From positions 34,526-98,525 of the forward strand of contig JAHNUO010000059.1 in the NCBI GenBank assembly GCA_019787685.1: 64,000 nucleotides of DNA, given 5' to 3'. Positions 51,802 through 62,710 of the stretch are shown here, piece by piece (positions within the stretch are counted from its first letter, which is position 1; every line of letters starts with the position of its first letter). The notes beneath the pieces are model-generated. The model saw only the letters and a list, made by a program, of their open reading frames with translations. It did no database searches and was not told the DNA's origin. The translations under genes were made by a program, and so were the position numbers. This stretch comes from Chiua virens (lineage: Eukaryota; Basidiomycota; Agaricomycetes; Boletales; Boletaceae).

Positions 51802-53952
51802 CTACACACCGATCTCCTTGCCCACCCCATTCACAAGTTTGACATGTTGGTCATCGCGACACTCGCGTGTCGAACCGAAACAAACTAACGAGGAGCGCAC
51901 GCCGACGAACAACGCACTGGCCGCCAACGCGACCGCCTGTCATAACGGGAAGGTTAGCCACCATGGGTTAGCGCGCAGGAAAGCAATCTGACATACGCCA
52001 CAAAAAACAGCTGGCGCCCACCAAATGTAACGGCCCGTCAACAGTGCGCCACAGATCGGGGAACCTATGACATGTCACACATCGTCGTTCAAGCGCGATG
52101 TTTTCAACAATGTCCTAGCGGAGACTTACCCACTAAGCTGCCGATACCTGGGTGCGGGGCGTGAGATATCAGTATTTTGACCGAACAAGTCGTTCCAAAG
52201 AAGAGAACAGACGAACGCACCTGTTATTGCAAAACCGACCCCCATTCTTGCCCTGCCAGACAGAATCAAAGAGCTTAGTCGAGGCGACAGAAGACGACAA
52301 AAGTGCAGAACGGACCCGAGCTCAGCAGGGTCGGATGTCAACCCTAACATGGGCGCCATGACTGCGATATCTACAGGCAAGAACGTCAGTTCCTGTCGAT
52401 CATGAGATGCATCACAAAACCACCCACTGATCCCGGAGAACAGGCCGTATAATGACCCGAGGACAACCACACTCGCAACGGTCTTGAGCCAGATCATACC
52501 AATGATCAGTATGGCGCACACGACGGTGCTGAGGATGGTCAGCTCCACTATGCCAATAAATCGGAGCATGGGGCAAGTCAAGAACCGACCGACAAAGCTC
52601 CCTGCATTGATAATGACCAGCTATGGAATCCCGGATCCATTCAATGACTCTCGCGCACGAGTGCAGATCGACTCACGGAGTAGAACGAAAAGGTGGTACT
52701 GAGCCCATGTTGAAGGGAATCGACCTGGAAATAAAAGGAGGGATAAAAGAATGGGATCTGAAAGAGGGTGAACCTGTAAACATCGGAATCGGTGTGTTGG
52801 CATCAACCAACTCGAGAGACGACGGTCGAAACATACCCAAGTATCGTCAACAATGACGGTACCTCCGTGAAACACTTTTTCGTCGCCTTCCAAAAGCTGA
52901 TTTCCGTCGTCTGGTGACGCATCGTGCTATACCGAGGACGTGCCAGGATGCACGCTAGGGACAACAATACGGTGACAAGTGCAGCGCTAATGCGCACGCC
53001 CGTGCGGAACCCCAGAGGACCATTCAACAGGTTGTTCAGCATGATGGGATGTACGATACCACCAAGCGATGCGCCAGAGGCGACAATAGCCATCATGGCC
53101 GTGCTCTGACGCTTGAAATGGTGGGAGAGGATTGCAAGGCAAGGAACATACATTAGCCCCTGTCCGATGCCTGACATGAGACCTTGAGCGAGGAAGACCT
53201 GATAAGCGTTTCAGTTCGTGGTTGGACGTTGTTTTATCACGGAGATCAAACCTGATAGTATTGTCCCGGTTGAACTAGGGACAACATGAAGAGGGAGAGA
53301 GACTGCAGCACCGCACCGCCAATAAATACATGGTAGCTGCCAATTATCTGTAAGAATTTTGGTGCCAAACCAAACGCATGGCTGGCCTTACAAATACCCC
53401 TTGTCAAACAGCAGGCCACACACGGGACCCATCCCTGTGATGAGGAGCGTACCCAAACTCCCGATCCATCTAGATTTAGCGGTCAGGAGTGAGCGACATC
53501 CTAAGGTCGAATATCGTACGAGACGGCCGACGAGCTCTCGTTTTCGAGGTACTGTTGAGCGTAGAAAGCTGATCGGATCATCCATCAACGATCTATTTAG
53601 GATGGGGACATCGTCCCAAAGAAAAACCATACCTTGATACACGCCGAAAGAATTCAAGTACCTGCGCAAAGAATGAAACAAGAATATCTTCGACCCACTG
53701 CACTGCACATACCCAAAGCCACAGAATTGGACGAGAAATCTGTGAGGGGAATCTTCAATTCGGCCGCTCACTTTTGAGTGAGTGGTGATCTTACCCTGAG
53801 ATCACGGTACACCACGCCGCTACTCCCCCCTCGGAAAACTCGTTTTCCGCTTTGGTACGAGTAGACGATGGTGGAATCTCGTCGGTATCACTCGGAATGC
53901 TGGGGCTCGGGGGAGCATGTGACGAGGATCGAGCTTGGAACAGGTTGAGCAT
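51802..53952 (-). CDS. MFS monocarboxylate-type transporter, tandem copy B
   Basis: The gene starts at the ATG at 53952 (MLNLFQARSSS) and ends at TAG 51802-51804. Exons in order encode EGGVAAWCTVISG, FLVQFCGFG, YLNSFGVYQ, AFYAQQYLENESSSAVS, WIGSLGTLLITGMGPVCGLLFDKGYL, SYHVFIGGAVLQSLSLFMLSL, GLMSGIGQGLMYVPCLAILS, the RPRYSTMRH loop, FFYPPFYFQVDSLQHGLS, VIINAGSFVGRFL, VVVLGSLYGLFSGISG, MAPMLGLTSDPAEL, MGVGFAITG, GSLVG, SPICGALLTGRYIWW and AASALFVGVRSS. All frames are open. From about 52,900 to 53,330 the DNA is almost identical to copy A, whereas first exons and the middle loop have diverged. This suggests a tandem duplication with later gene conversion of the centre, or selection. Confidence 0.85.
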
Positions 53953-54774
53953 CTTATCAGAGATCAAACTGGAAGAGACAGACCAACGATACTGGCGGCC
54001 CTCTACTATAAATATCTGAGGGCAGCACGTTTCGGCTTCGTCGAGTTAAATTGAAAACGTCCAGTACGTCAGTAAGTAAGCTGACGATAGGTGTATGGCG
54101 TGGTCCATGTTGAGAATGAGTCGGAGGCCGCGATTCTAGTAATGAATGAAAGACCGTTCATATCGCTGGTTTGCCGGTCCGTCTGGAGTCATGAATGTCA
54201 TTTTGTAGGTGCAACGGAGACCTGATCTTGCTATCGATGACCTTGGCGGGGGCTCATCAAAGCTATTTGAACATACATGAGCCCTGTGCTCGACCAATGA
54301 TCAATGTCATTTTCCCAGTCCCTGGAGGCGGGCGGGCGATTGTACGTACGTCTCGACGTCACGAGTGACAGTAAAGTTGAGAGAATCTTCCATGATTCCC
54401 CAATCGCTATAAATTAAGGCCACCGAAATTAGTACATAGGGGGTTAGACCTCTGCTGATCATCTCGGCCCGGACGATATGAATTTATCAAAGGAAGATCT
54501 GAATAATCACCTGAAGTATATGTATCCCACATCTGAGAATCGTCTTGAGCTCAGAAGCTAAGACCACAAGAAACAGATATAAATGAGAAGGAGGTCGGTG
54601 GTCGCTTGCACTATATTGATCATTGATTCGTTCCGTGTGCCAGTTACTAATAATGTGTATATGTAAGAACCAAACCGAAGATGGAGAATATCCAAGAAAG
54701 AAAAGAAAGATACTCGCAACCAAGAACACTCATGCAAGCACACCGGATCCACAATCCATACAACCTTGCCAACC
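53953..54774. other. Promoter region of transporter B / 3' flank of ATG18
   Basis: 822 bp of mostly non-coding sequence that shares patches with 50,475-51,290. No further gene is seen. Confidence 0.4.
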
Positions 54775-56338
54775 TCAGTCGGTTCCATTGGAATCTGAAT
54801 CGACAAGACTGTACTGCCTCATCAAAGTGCATTCCCCGCCGTTCTCTAAGTCGATGTTGTAGGCGTAGAAATAGCCCTCGGAGGAAATCACCATAACTTG
54901 CGGGAGCGTACTGGAGGTGGAAAAAAGGAGCCCAAACGAACGACACACCGAAATCAACTCGTTAGTGAGTCATCATCGGCCCAGACGAGGCACAGGAACA
55001 CACTCACCCGCTCAAGCCAACCACGCACCGCGCCCCACTTGTCGGCAACCTTAAAAATGCAAAATCACGCGCCGGTTCCCAAATTTCCGTGAGTGTGTTC
55101 GGAAGATACCCTCCAACAGAGGACGAAATGGACTTTGATAGATGCATCGACCGCCTGCGAATCACCGAAGACACGGTGTTGCTCTTCTTTCGTTCGTCCA
55201 CGAACGAATCGTAGTCGCCGGTCCGTCCATCTTCGGGGTCTCTGCTATCCACGGACTCCATCGGACTCGAGGGACGGTCTTTTTTACTGCTGCCTGATAC
55301 TTGCCGAGGACCGAGCTTGAATATGTGGACAGTATCGTGGGCAGAGCTCACGGCGAGCAAACTGCCCACGGCATTAAACGACATGCTGTAGATCCTGGCC
55401 TCTCGTGTGCCTCTTCGGAACTGCCACAGCCGTTCCGCGCTAGGGATACTCCATACGCGGATGACGGTACCCTTGTCGGATGCTGTTGCCAATAGAGTGC
55501 CAGATGGAGAGATGGCCAGAGCAGAGAGTGGTGATTTGTGAGCGCGGATAATGTTGGTGACCGTCAGGGTTGTCGTTGAAAACAAGAGGACATCGCCCGC
55601 GGCTGGTTGTGGAGGTGCACTAGGCTGAGAGGTGGACGCGGGGACCGAGGTTGAGGGTGATGGAATAAGCGAAGGGTATGCTAGGTACGAGTTCTCGGCA
55701 TTTGGGGAGAGGGCGCATATTGCTGTCCAAAATGGTGAGGAATGTAACAGACACATACATAATAGATGATTACCGTCTGGGTTTGGCGCCGTTTCAATAA
55801 CGTGTAGAAGACGCATGTTGGATATATCGTAAGTGTAGATTTCGGTCTCGAGAATGATGACAAGCGTTTTGCGATTCAGCTTGACAGCAAGAATGGAGGA
55901 AGGAAAGAGAAGCTCGCAAATCATTGACTGACGCTACACCGCGAGGATGAGTAAGAGTAATTTGGGTCAATGGTGTGAGCAAACCTTTGTATTGACTATC
56001 TGCAATTTCCGTGGACTAGATTGAGGCTGATCTGCAGCGCCGACGAGAGCGATGAGTGACGTGCAGAAGAGCATCTCGACGATCCCACGTGCGCCATCGT
56101 CTGTACGCAAGCCATCTTCGTGAAAGGGCGTTATATGTCAAAGTGCTGCGGACGCACTCATGGTATAGACTCTTCCGAAAGGATCACAGTTGGTGATGCT
56201 GTAACCTTTGCGAGTTCCGACTGATATACATCTACGAGGACGAGTAAGTAAGCAAATCCGGCGAACAAGAATCGAAGCGCACGAGTAATCCTGGTTGAAG
56301 TTTGCAAAAAGCATGTTTGGATTCGTCTTCTCAGTCAT
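54775..56338 (-). CDS. ATG18: Autophagy-related PROPPIN Atg18, 418 aa
   Basis: Six exons keep phase: 56338-56283, 56231-56158, 56100-55985, 55933-55774, 55722-55008 and 54910-54775. A seven-bladed WD-like propeller is readable: [119 protein letters not shown]. Then comes the diagnostic FRRG (237-240) in [16 protein letters not shown], which binds PtdIns3P and PtdIns(3,5)P2. A Ser/Arg-rich loop follows, then [13 protein letters not shown] and the last strand [26 protein letters not shown]. Atg18 acts with Atg2 on phagophore growth and on vacuolar membranes. The gene looks intact; the 3' end is also present as a relic at 51,291. Confidence 0.95.
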
Positions 56339-56669
56339 GGTTGTGGTTGTCGGTTATGTGTCAAGCTTGAAGTGAGCGTAATCCCTCCTTTGGAAGACGG
56401 CAAACACAGACAAACACGTGATCTTCGTTTTTCTGTACACTCCACGTGAACCGGAACGCGTACCTTTCAGATAATCTCGTTCATCATTGTTGACCGTGCA
56501 AATTCGGGACGGTTGACAGTCAATACTATATGTAGCACTGAAATATTGTCGTGCTCAGTTGCTGCGTCGGTCGAATTCGGTTGAGTACTATGCGAGTTGA
56601 CAAATACGGTGAATCCCACTGTCGCGTGCAATTTCACTCTTTCCTTTTCTTCCCGTCAACCTCTTTATC
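56339..56669. other. Divergent promoter between ATG18 and the glycine-cleavage H gene
   Basis: 331 bp. A pyrimidine-rich stretch directly precedes the H-protein ATG. No TATA at a convincing position. Confidence 0.4.
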
Positions 56670-57413
56670 ATGTTTTCAGTCGCTCGCCAAGTCTCTCGTG
56701 CTACACTTCCCCTGCGAGCCGCGTCTGCTTCCCGTCTTCCCGCTTTTCGGACTCTTGTCAGTGCGTCTCATCCAGACACATACCACCTGCTCTCCAGTGA
56801 CACGTCCTTTCTATTGATCAGCAAAAAAGTACACCAAAGAACACGAGTCTGTCGCCTTTGATGATGCTACGGGCGTGGGTATCATCGGTATCACAAAACA
56901 TGCCCAAGAGAGTCTCGGAGACGTCGTTTTCGTCGACCTCCCAAAAGTCGGGTCAAATTTCGCCAAAGGAGGTGAGGCACGCTCATGGTTATATGGAGTT
57001 AAAGCGGCTGAATCAATCTTTGTCGTTTACAGACCCGATCGGTGCCGTGGAGAGCGTCAAGGCTGCTTCAGACATCGTTTGAGTGCATTTCTTTCGTGCA
57101 GAGTCACTCACTGTGCTAAAGGCTGCGCATATAGTATGCTCCCGTTTCGGGTGAGATTGTGGAGATAAACGAAGGCCTCAATGGTGAACCTGGTCTTATC
57201 AACCGTTCTCCGGAAGATAAAGGTGAGCTACCCATGTCAGGGAGAGTGTACGTGCTAACTATGAAATCAGGCTGGCTCTGCAAAATTAAACTATCTGAGC
57301 CAAAGGAGGTATGACTTGAGTGATTTGGCGACAACTTGCTGCTGATAATACCCACGAAGATTCACGAGCTCCTTACGCTAGAGGCGTATCTCAAAGACCA
57401 CACGCACGAATGA
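56670..57413 (+). CDS. GCV3: Glycine cleavage system H protein, mitochondrial, 154 aa
   Basis: Six exons keep phase: 56670-56760, 56822-56971, 57033-57076, 57135-57222, 57271-57308 and 57360-57413. The first ~30 residues (MFSVARQVSRATLPLRAAS) are Arg/Ser/Ala rich without acidic residues, a mitochondrial presequence. The mature part begins KKYTKEHESVAFDD and continues GVGIIGITKHAQESLGDVVFVDLP, then GAVESVKAASDIYAPVSGEI with lipoyl-accepting Lys90, LINRSPEDKGWLCKIKL and a short C-terminus. H protein shuttles the aminomethyl group from P protein to T protein and is reoxidised by L protein. The length is right for the family. The usual W in EHEW is S here. Confidence 0.95.
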
Positions 57414-58755
57414 GAATCTCACTACAGAATACATGGCATCAACTGCCGATAATCGTGTCTTTATTGTAACTTCAACGGACAAGGTGGACACCACCGTTCG
57501 CAATGACCTAGAACCCAGGTACATGTTTTAGATTAGATAGACGCATCGCAGCTTATGATGTCAGTCTTTTCCCGAGTATCTAGTGGGTCGTGTAAACCTG
57601 CTCTGACCCCACTTCTGATATCCCAAGACGTAGGCTGTGGTAGAAAACGATATACACCAGCAGGATTCATCAGTCTGTCGCTCATTAGATGCTTATGTAG
57701 GTGTGACGAGGGACGGCATCCAAGCCTGTGCTGTACCGCATGGGTACTGTACATGGCGGATCAACGCTCAAAATTTCATGGAGGTCGGCGCTCTGAAGTA
57801 CAGGCCACTGGGCTGGAGATTCAAGTGGTATTTCTGTGGACTCACAGGGACTTCGCCGTAAGCCTCGTTACCCAGACGGCATGGTCGGATTTCAAAAGGT
57901 CCGGTACTATTGTGAGACGAGAGTCATAATAATCCGTCTCAGGTTCGAACATTGAAGTAAATGAACATGTAGTGACTCGGAAGCGCCAGATAAGGTCACG
58001 TGAGTGGATAATCACGTCCTCGACGTCGATCGCACATTTCAAGGATCACAAAGGCATTTTCAGTTACCTATGATACCGATCAGAACAGTCGTGTCAACGA
58101 TGGTATAAAAGTTCTATGTCTGGTTAGAAGCTCTTATACTATGTTCCGAGCGGTTTTGAGGAAAGCTCCAGCAACGGTGACCCACCATGGATAGAGCATC
58201 GCAGTAAGTTGAGAACAAGCGCCGAGGTCACGAGGGTACACGTGTAAGATTATACGCGCCTCCGGTTGTCGCCGTGCTGCCACCTGCTGAAGATGTTTGC
58301 CAGATTACTGACTCGCAGGTCAAAGCCAAGTGAGTACGTGGATAAAGCAATCAAAAGGATGACACTCACAAGATGCAAGAATCAGACAAGAATGACTCTG
58401 CATCACACCCGAGGTAAAGGCAAAGGTTCTTTAATGAACGATTGTCGGGTAAATCTCGTTGATGCAGGGCCGCTGACCGACTGGGGTTGTCCGTTCAATG
58501 TTGAAGTTCGATCCACGGCGGTATTGAATTGCATGTCCATTTTCTGACTATCGAATCTGCAACAAACCATTCTTGTTCAATGTCGAATGGGGGCACCGTC
58601 ACCCATCGATTAACATGACTTTTGCTACAAAGGACAAAGCTTCGAGTAAATGCATAAGCAGTCTACTATTCATAAGTGCCTGTGAATCGTCTTCACATGA
58701 TGTTGCACCAACTCTGAGATCAGCAAATCACTTGGCCACTTCCCCAGACTGGTCC
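57414..58755. other. 1.3 kb without a recognisable gene
   Basis: Frames up to 124 codons (57,555-57,929) lack motifs and partners. The region is the 3' flank of two convergent genes. Possibly decayed repeats. Confidence 0.35.
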
Positions 58756-61158
58756 TTATATCCACAGAAGCCACAGAAGCCACAGAAGCCCCCAGAAGCC
58801 TCCCAGAAACAAAGTGGTTTGCTGATAGGCGGTGGTAGTCATTTGATCCTGCATCCTCGGTATTTTCCACTTCATCTCCTCTGGCACCCACTCTAATCGT
58901 TCCTTGATGCATTTCTCGACCAATTTGTCCGCCGCTATCGCATACTTGCGAACCGTATACTCGCCCTCAGCATATCCACCCGCGCGCAGTGCAGCCCATG
59001 CGACGTTCTTCGCCAACACCGATCGATCCCGGTGTGGGACAGTATCCAAGATGACAAAGTATGTGACAGGAAACGTCTTGAAACGGAAAAATCGCCCTTC
59101 ATCTGTCTGCGCCGTGTCGCTGAGATAGCTAGACTTGAGTCCCGAGTTACCCGGGTCCCTCGATCCGTACAGCACATCCAGCGCAGACCACTTCACGTCC
59201 CACTTGTCTTTCAATGATGGTGGCACAGACGGTATAGATCCCGCTGACCATGGTGGAGCCTCAAATTGATGTCCACGTGTCGCAGGCAGTGCCTCGTTAT
59301 TCGATGCACCCGATCCGAACATCTCAACTTGGCGACCGGGGGCCGTGTCAGAGCGAAGGACGACCTGAAAAAGATCTGGCCGCGCGCGAAGTTCACGTAT
59401 AAATGCCTCCAGAAACCCGTCTCGCTCATTCCGCATCGCACCGAACATGTACGACCGTATCTGAACCTCGGCCCAGACGGCGGAACCACGTTGTGTTGGG
59501 CTCAAGGTGGTTGGAAAAGGCCCACGCAACTGTGGATGTAAGACGTGAGACACTATATCTGCGACAATAATTCCAGAAAGGGAAAGGTGGTTGCGTGACA
59601 GAGCAGGATCATTGGGGTCAAATTGAGGCCGGGTTTCACAGAACCTTGGGCTTGGCACCAAACCAAGGGCTGCGAAAGAAAGGAATCCGACAAGATCCTC
59701 AAAGTTGTTGCACAAACAAACGAATGGACTCTCCATATCAGCCGATGGTCGAAGTATCTTGAGGAGAAACTATTCGTCGAGAGCAATTTAGTCATCAAAA
59801 AATGAACAAGGATTCAAGTTAGACATTAGCACGTACCCCCCAAACTTCATTGGGAATAGTAGTCGTGTTGGCGTGATTAAAAATGCAGCCTCCAAGTAAT
59901 GGGATTTGGCCATCTGTAGGGATTAGTCTTCTTTTGCTTTAATAGAAATGATAATTATCGCTCACCTACACCGCCGGCGTTTGCAGCCGTACCATGATGG
60001 GACATAGCGAGTGTATCCAAGACCGCATCTTTGAACCACTTTAAAGGAAAACCCGTAGGCTGCAAGAACATATCAAGGAACCTGGCGAGATCCTCTATAG
60101 AAAGGTCGTCGCTAAGGAAAAAATCCTCGAGAGAAGTCTTTTCCAGCGATTTCACAAAGAGAGACGATTCATAGAAAATGATCCGTCGAGCAAACTGCTG
60201 ATAGGTGAAGAATCCCTTCTCAAGTAAAGCCTTCATAGACTCCGTCTTTTGCGGCTCAAGACTTCCTTTCTCTGCGGCAACCTCGATGTACGATTCAATG
60301 CTGTTCAGTGATCTCAAGATACTAATCATCTGTTCCTTTTGCCTGTACAAATAATCGTATCAAATCACCTTACATGACATCAATAATGTAAAGCTCACTC
60401 TCGGAAAGATATATCAATCAAATCTTCATCTCCCTCCTCCGTCAGCATTATGAGAGGCGGTATCATGAGAAGATGAAAACATCTGGGTCGCGGGAAAATT
60501 CTACTAACTCCTTAGTGGACCGACGAGATTCCTCTTCCCGCTCTTCCTCGACCTTTGACAGCGCTAGATCCTTCATAACAGGTAGAGCGCCCTTGTATAG
60601 TTCGCAGGCTCGTTTTTGAAGTGCATCGAACGTATCAATCGCTCTTATCACCTCTCCCTCAAGTAGCTTGAGGCGGTCCCTGTGACGATCGTCCACTGTG
60701 AGCGTGCAATATGACACTTATCAACACAATTCTACCCTCTTAAATCATCTACACTTGCCTTTTAGGAAAAATCGCTCTTCATGGATCTCTCGCCCCCTCT
60801 GCTCTACGCGAACCGCATCCAGATACTTGCGTACCAACTGCGCTTTCTCGAACGCTGAACGCCAGTCTGTGTAGCAACCGAGCTGCACCTTCGCGAGTAG
60901 GTCTACTTCTCGTTTAAGGTCATCAACGACTTGCTGAGCATCCTTGTATTTCTTGTATAGAATGTGGTATTGTCCGTGATGCACCTTGCAACGGTTCGGA
61001 TCAGGATAGCCCTCCGTCGCCAGCTGATCACATCGAGTCATCTCGTCTTCCTCGAGGGTGAGACACCGATGCGGGCCAGTATCTGCAAGATTGTCTATGC
61101 TTCGTCCTGCTTGTGTATTTGTACCGGCCTTGTCTTTGCGTTTATTCTTTCGCGGCAT
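58756..61158 (-). CDS. Unknown protein with Cys/His zinc-like motif and hydrophobic C-terminal tail, 706 aa
   Basis: Six exons keep phase: 61158-60759, 60695-60481, 60436-60399, 60342-59966, 59913-59837 and 59769-58756. The start MPRKNKRKDKAG is basic. Near residues 30-70 comes a Cys/His set (HRCLTLEEDEMTRCDQL...NRCKVHHGQYHILYKKYKDA), with spacing C-x10-C-x11-C-x2-HH, plausible for metal binding. A helical region follows with KLLEGEVIRAIDTF and SIEDLARFLDMFLQ, then a folded part NTTTIPNEVWGFLLKILRPSADMESPFVCL. The C-terminal ~150 residues are mixed. The last ~20 residues, TLFLGGFWGLLWLLWLLWI, are a tail-anchor-like hydrophobic segment. Intron 1 has a GC donor (AAAG|GCAAGT at 60758). Intron 2 (44 nt, GTTTTC donor) is the least certain join. 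The family appears fungal and unnamed; no function is assigned. Confidence 0.7.
58762..58801 (+). repeat. 9-bp coding microsatellite (CCACAGAAG)n
   Basis: Three clean copies of CCACAGAAG and two degenerate ones. On the coding (minus) strand each copy is CTT CTG TGG, giving Leu-Leu-Trp repeats that form the hydrophobic C-terminus of the 706-aa protein, just before its stop. Copy-number change would lengthen or shorten the tail by three residues without a frameshift. Confidence 0.85.
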
Positions 61159-62710
61159 GTGGCGTGCGCGTAAGGTGGGATAGCACGGGAAGATGATACA
61201 CTGTGTAATGGCACGTTTAAACGGCGACGCCACATGGCAGCAACCTATAAGGAAACACCCTAGCGCCGACTTTAGCAAATCCTGAGGTAAACCAACTCTG
61301 CCAGTGGATGAGCAGTCCTGGGACTAAGTATTAGTCCCACACACTTGAATGTTACGAGTTCTTCTATGTAGTAGAAGGACTGTTTTCTCAGTCATGGGCG
61401 CGGGCTTGGAAGAAGCGATCTCTTCAGCAGCTGATTCACTGCAACCGTCAACGGAGCGTCTGGGAAGACTGCAAGTCCCATGAAAGGAGAGCCACCAAGA
61501 TGAACGTTGTTTCCAGATGGAATACAACTTGAACTCCGCGCACCGACATCGCGGTGTGACACGCAGACTCCGATCTGCCCAGCGAGCTCCAATCCTTGAA
61601 CAAACCTCGATGCTTGAACCATATCCTGGCCACTCTTCACGTCTTACCGTCCTCGAAAACGTCGATATTACAATGAGCACACACAAGTAAGTTCGAAGCC
61701 GTGCCAGTGTCTCACGCTCTCTAGATCTTTGAGTGAAACTCTTACTAGTTAGTTGATTGTCAATGGCGTTTGACAGGTGAAGACCCGCAGTATTACCCAA
61801 GTCAACCCAGCGCGTAGTCGGTTTTCTCTATCTCTGGCTACAACACATTCCAGAGTCACTGTGGCAGCTACTTCTGAGACGGTCTCTCGGCTCAAAGCTC
61901 CGATCGCCAACTCGGGCCAAACTCAACACAAACAACCCATGTACTACAGGCTTGTTGCATCTCGCTGCACACTTCCCCTGGCCGGCCTGAATTTCAACCT
62001 ATTGGAAACTACAGGTTACAACATAGCACGGATAATACTTGAAGCCCACTCCGCACATTGGCTTACATAAAAACAACAGAGTTCTTTGGCATGTCCGACG
62101 AACTCGTATGTATCCGTACAGGAACGTTGAACGCCGATCTGGATTGATTTCTTAAGTTTTGTTGATCCGAGTTTGGTTTCACATTTTGTATAGCCTAGGC
62201 GCTTTCTCCGCCTGACACGCAGCTGATTCCGGTCCGGCAGCCGGGACCTCCAGGTTCACCACACCCTTAAGTATTCCTCGTCCGACAAATACGGTGATTG
62301 ATGTTGTTACAAGTCGTCGTCCGGCTCCAAATAATACACTCGTTGGCACTCCGACGCGTGGGCTCAACCGTACCGGGGAAGAGTTCCGCAACGATACGTT
62401 ATTATCGTGGGTCTTATAGGATGTGCTGGGTGAGATCATGATCATGCTTGTGTACTATTGGCGGTCCTCAGAATTCACTCGATGCTACACTTACGTGAAC
62501 GCTGCTCGGCGCTCAGTTCGCCACTAACACTACTTTAGATATCGCATTAATGACGGTACTTATTCTGACAGTACAAACTCGAGATTTGACAGTTTCCGCG
62601 TTTCATGATCGGATTTTGCCCACGTTTCGGATTGGAAGGCGAACTGGTGAGCACTGAGAATGGTGGGTCGGCTCTGCCACGCTTCTAACATAACTCTGTG
62701 AAATGGGACA
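61159..62710. other. Region between the unknown gene and the LINE, nothing recognisable
   Basis: Frames of 60-160 codons in all phases without motifs. The first ~150 bp are the promoter of the 706-aa gene. Confidence 0.35.
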
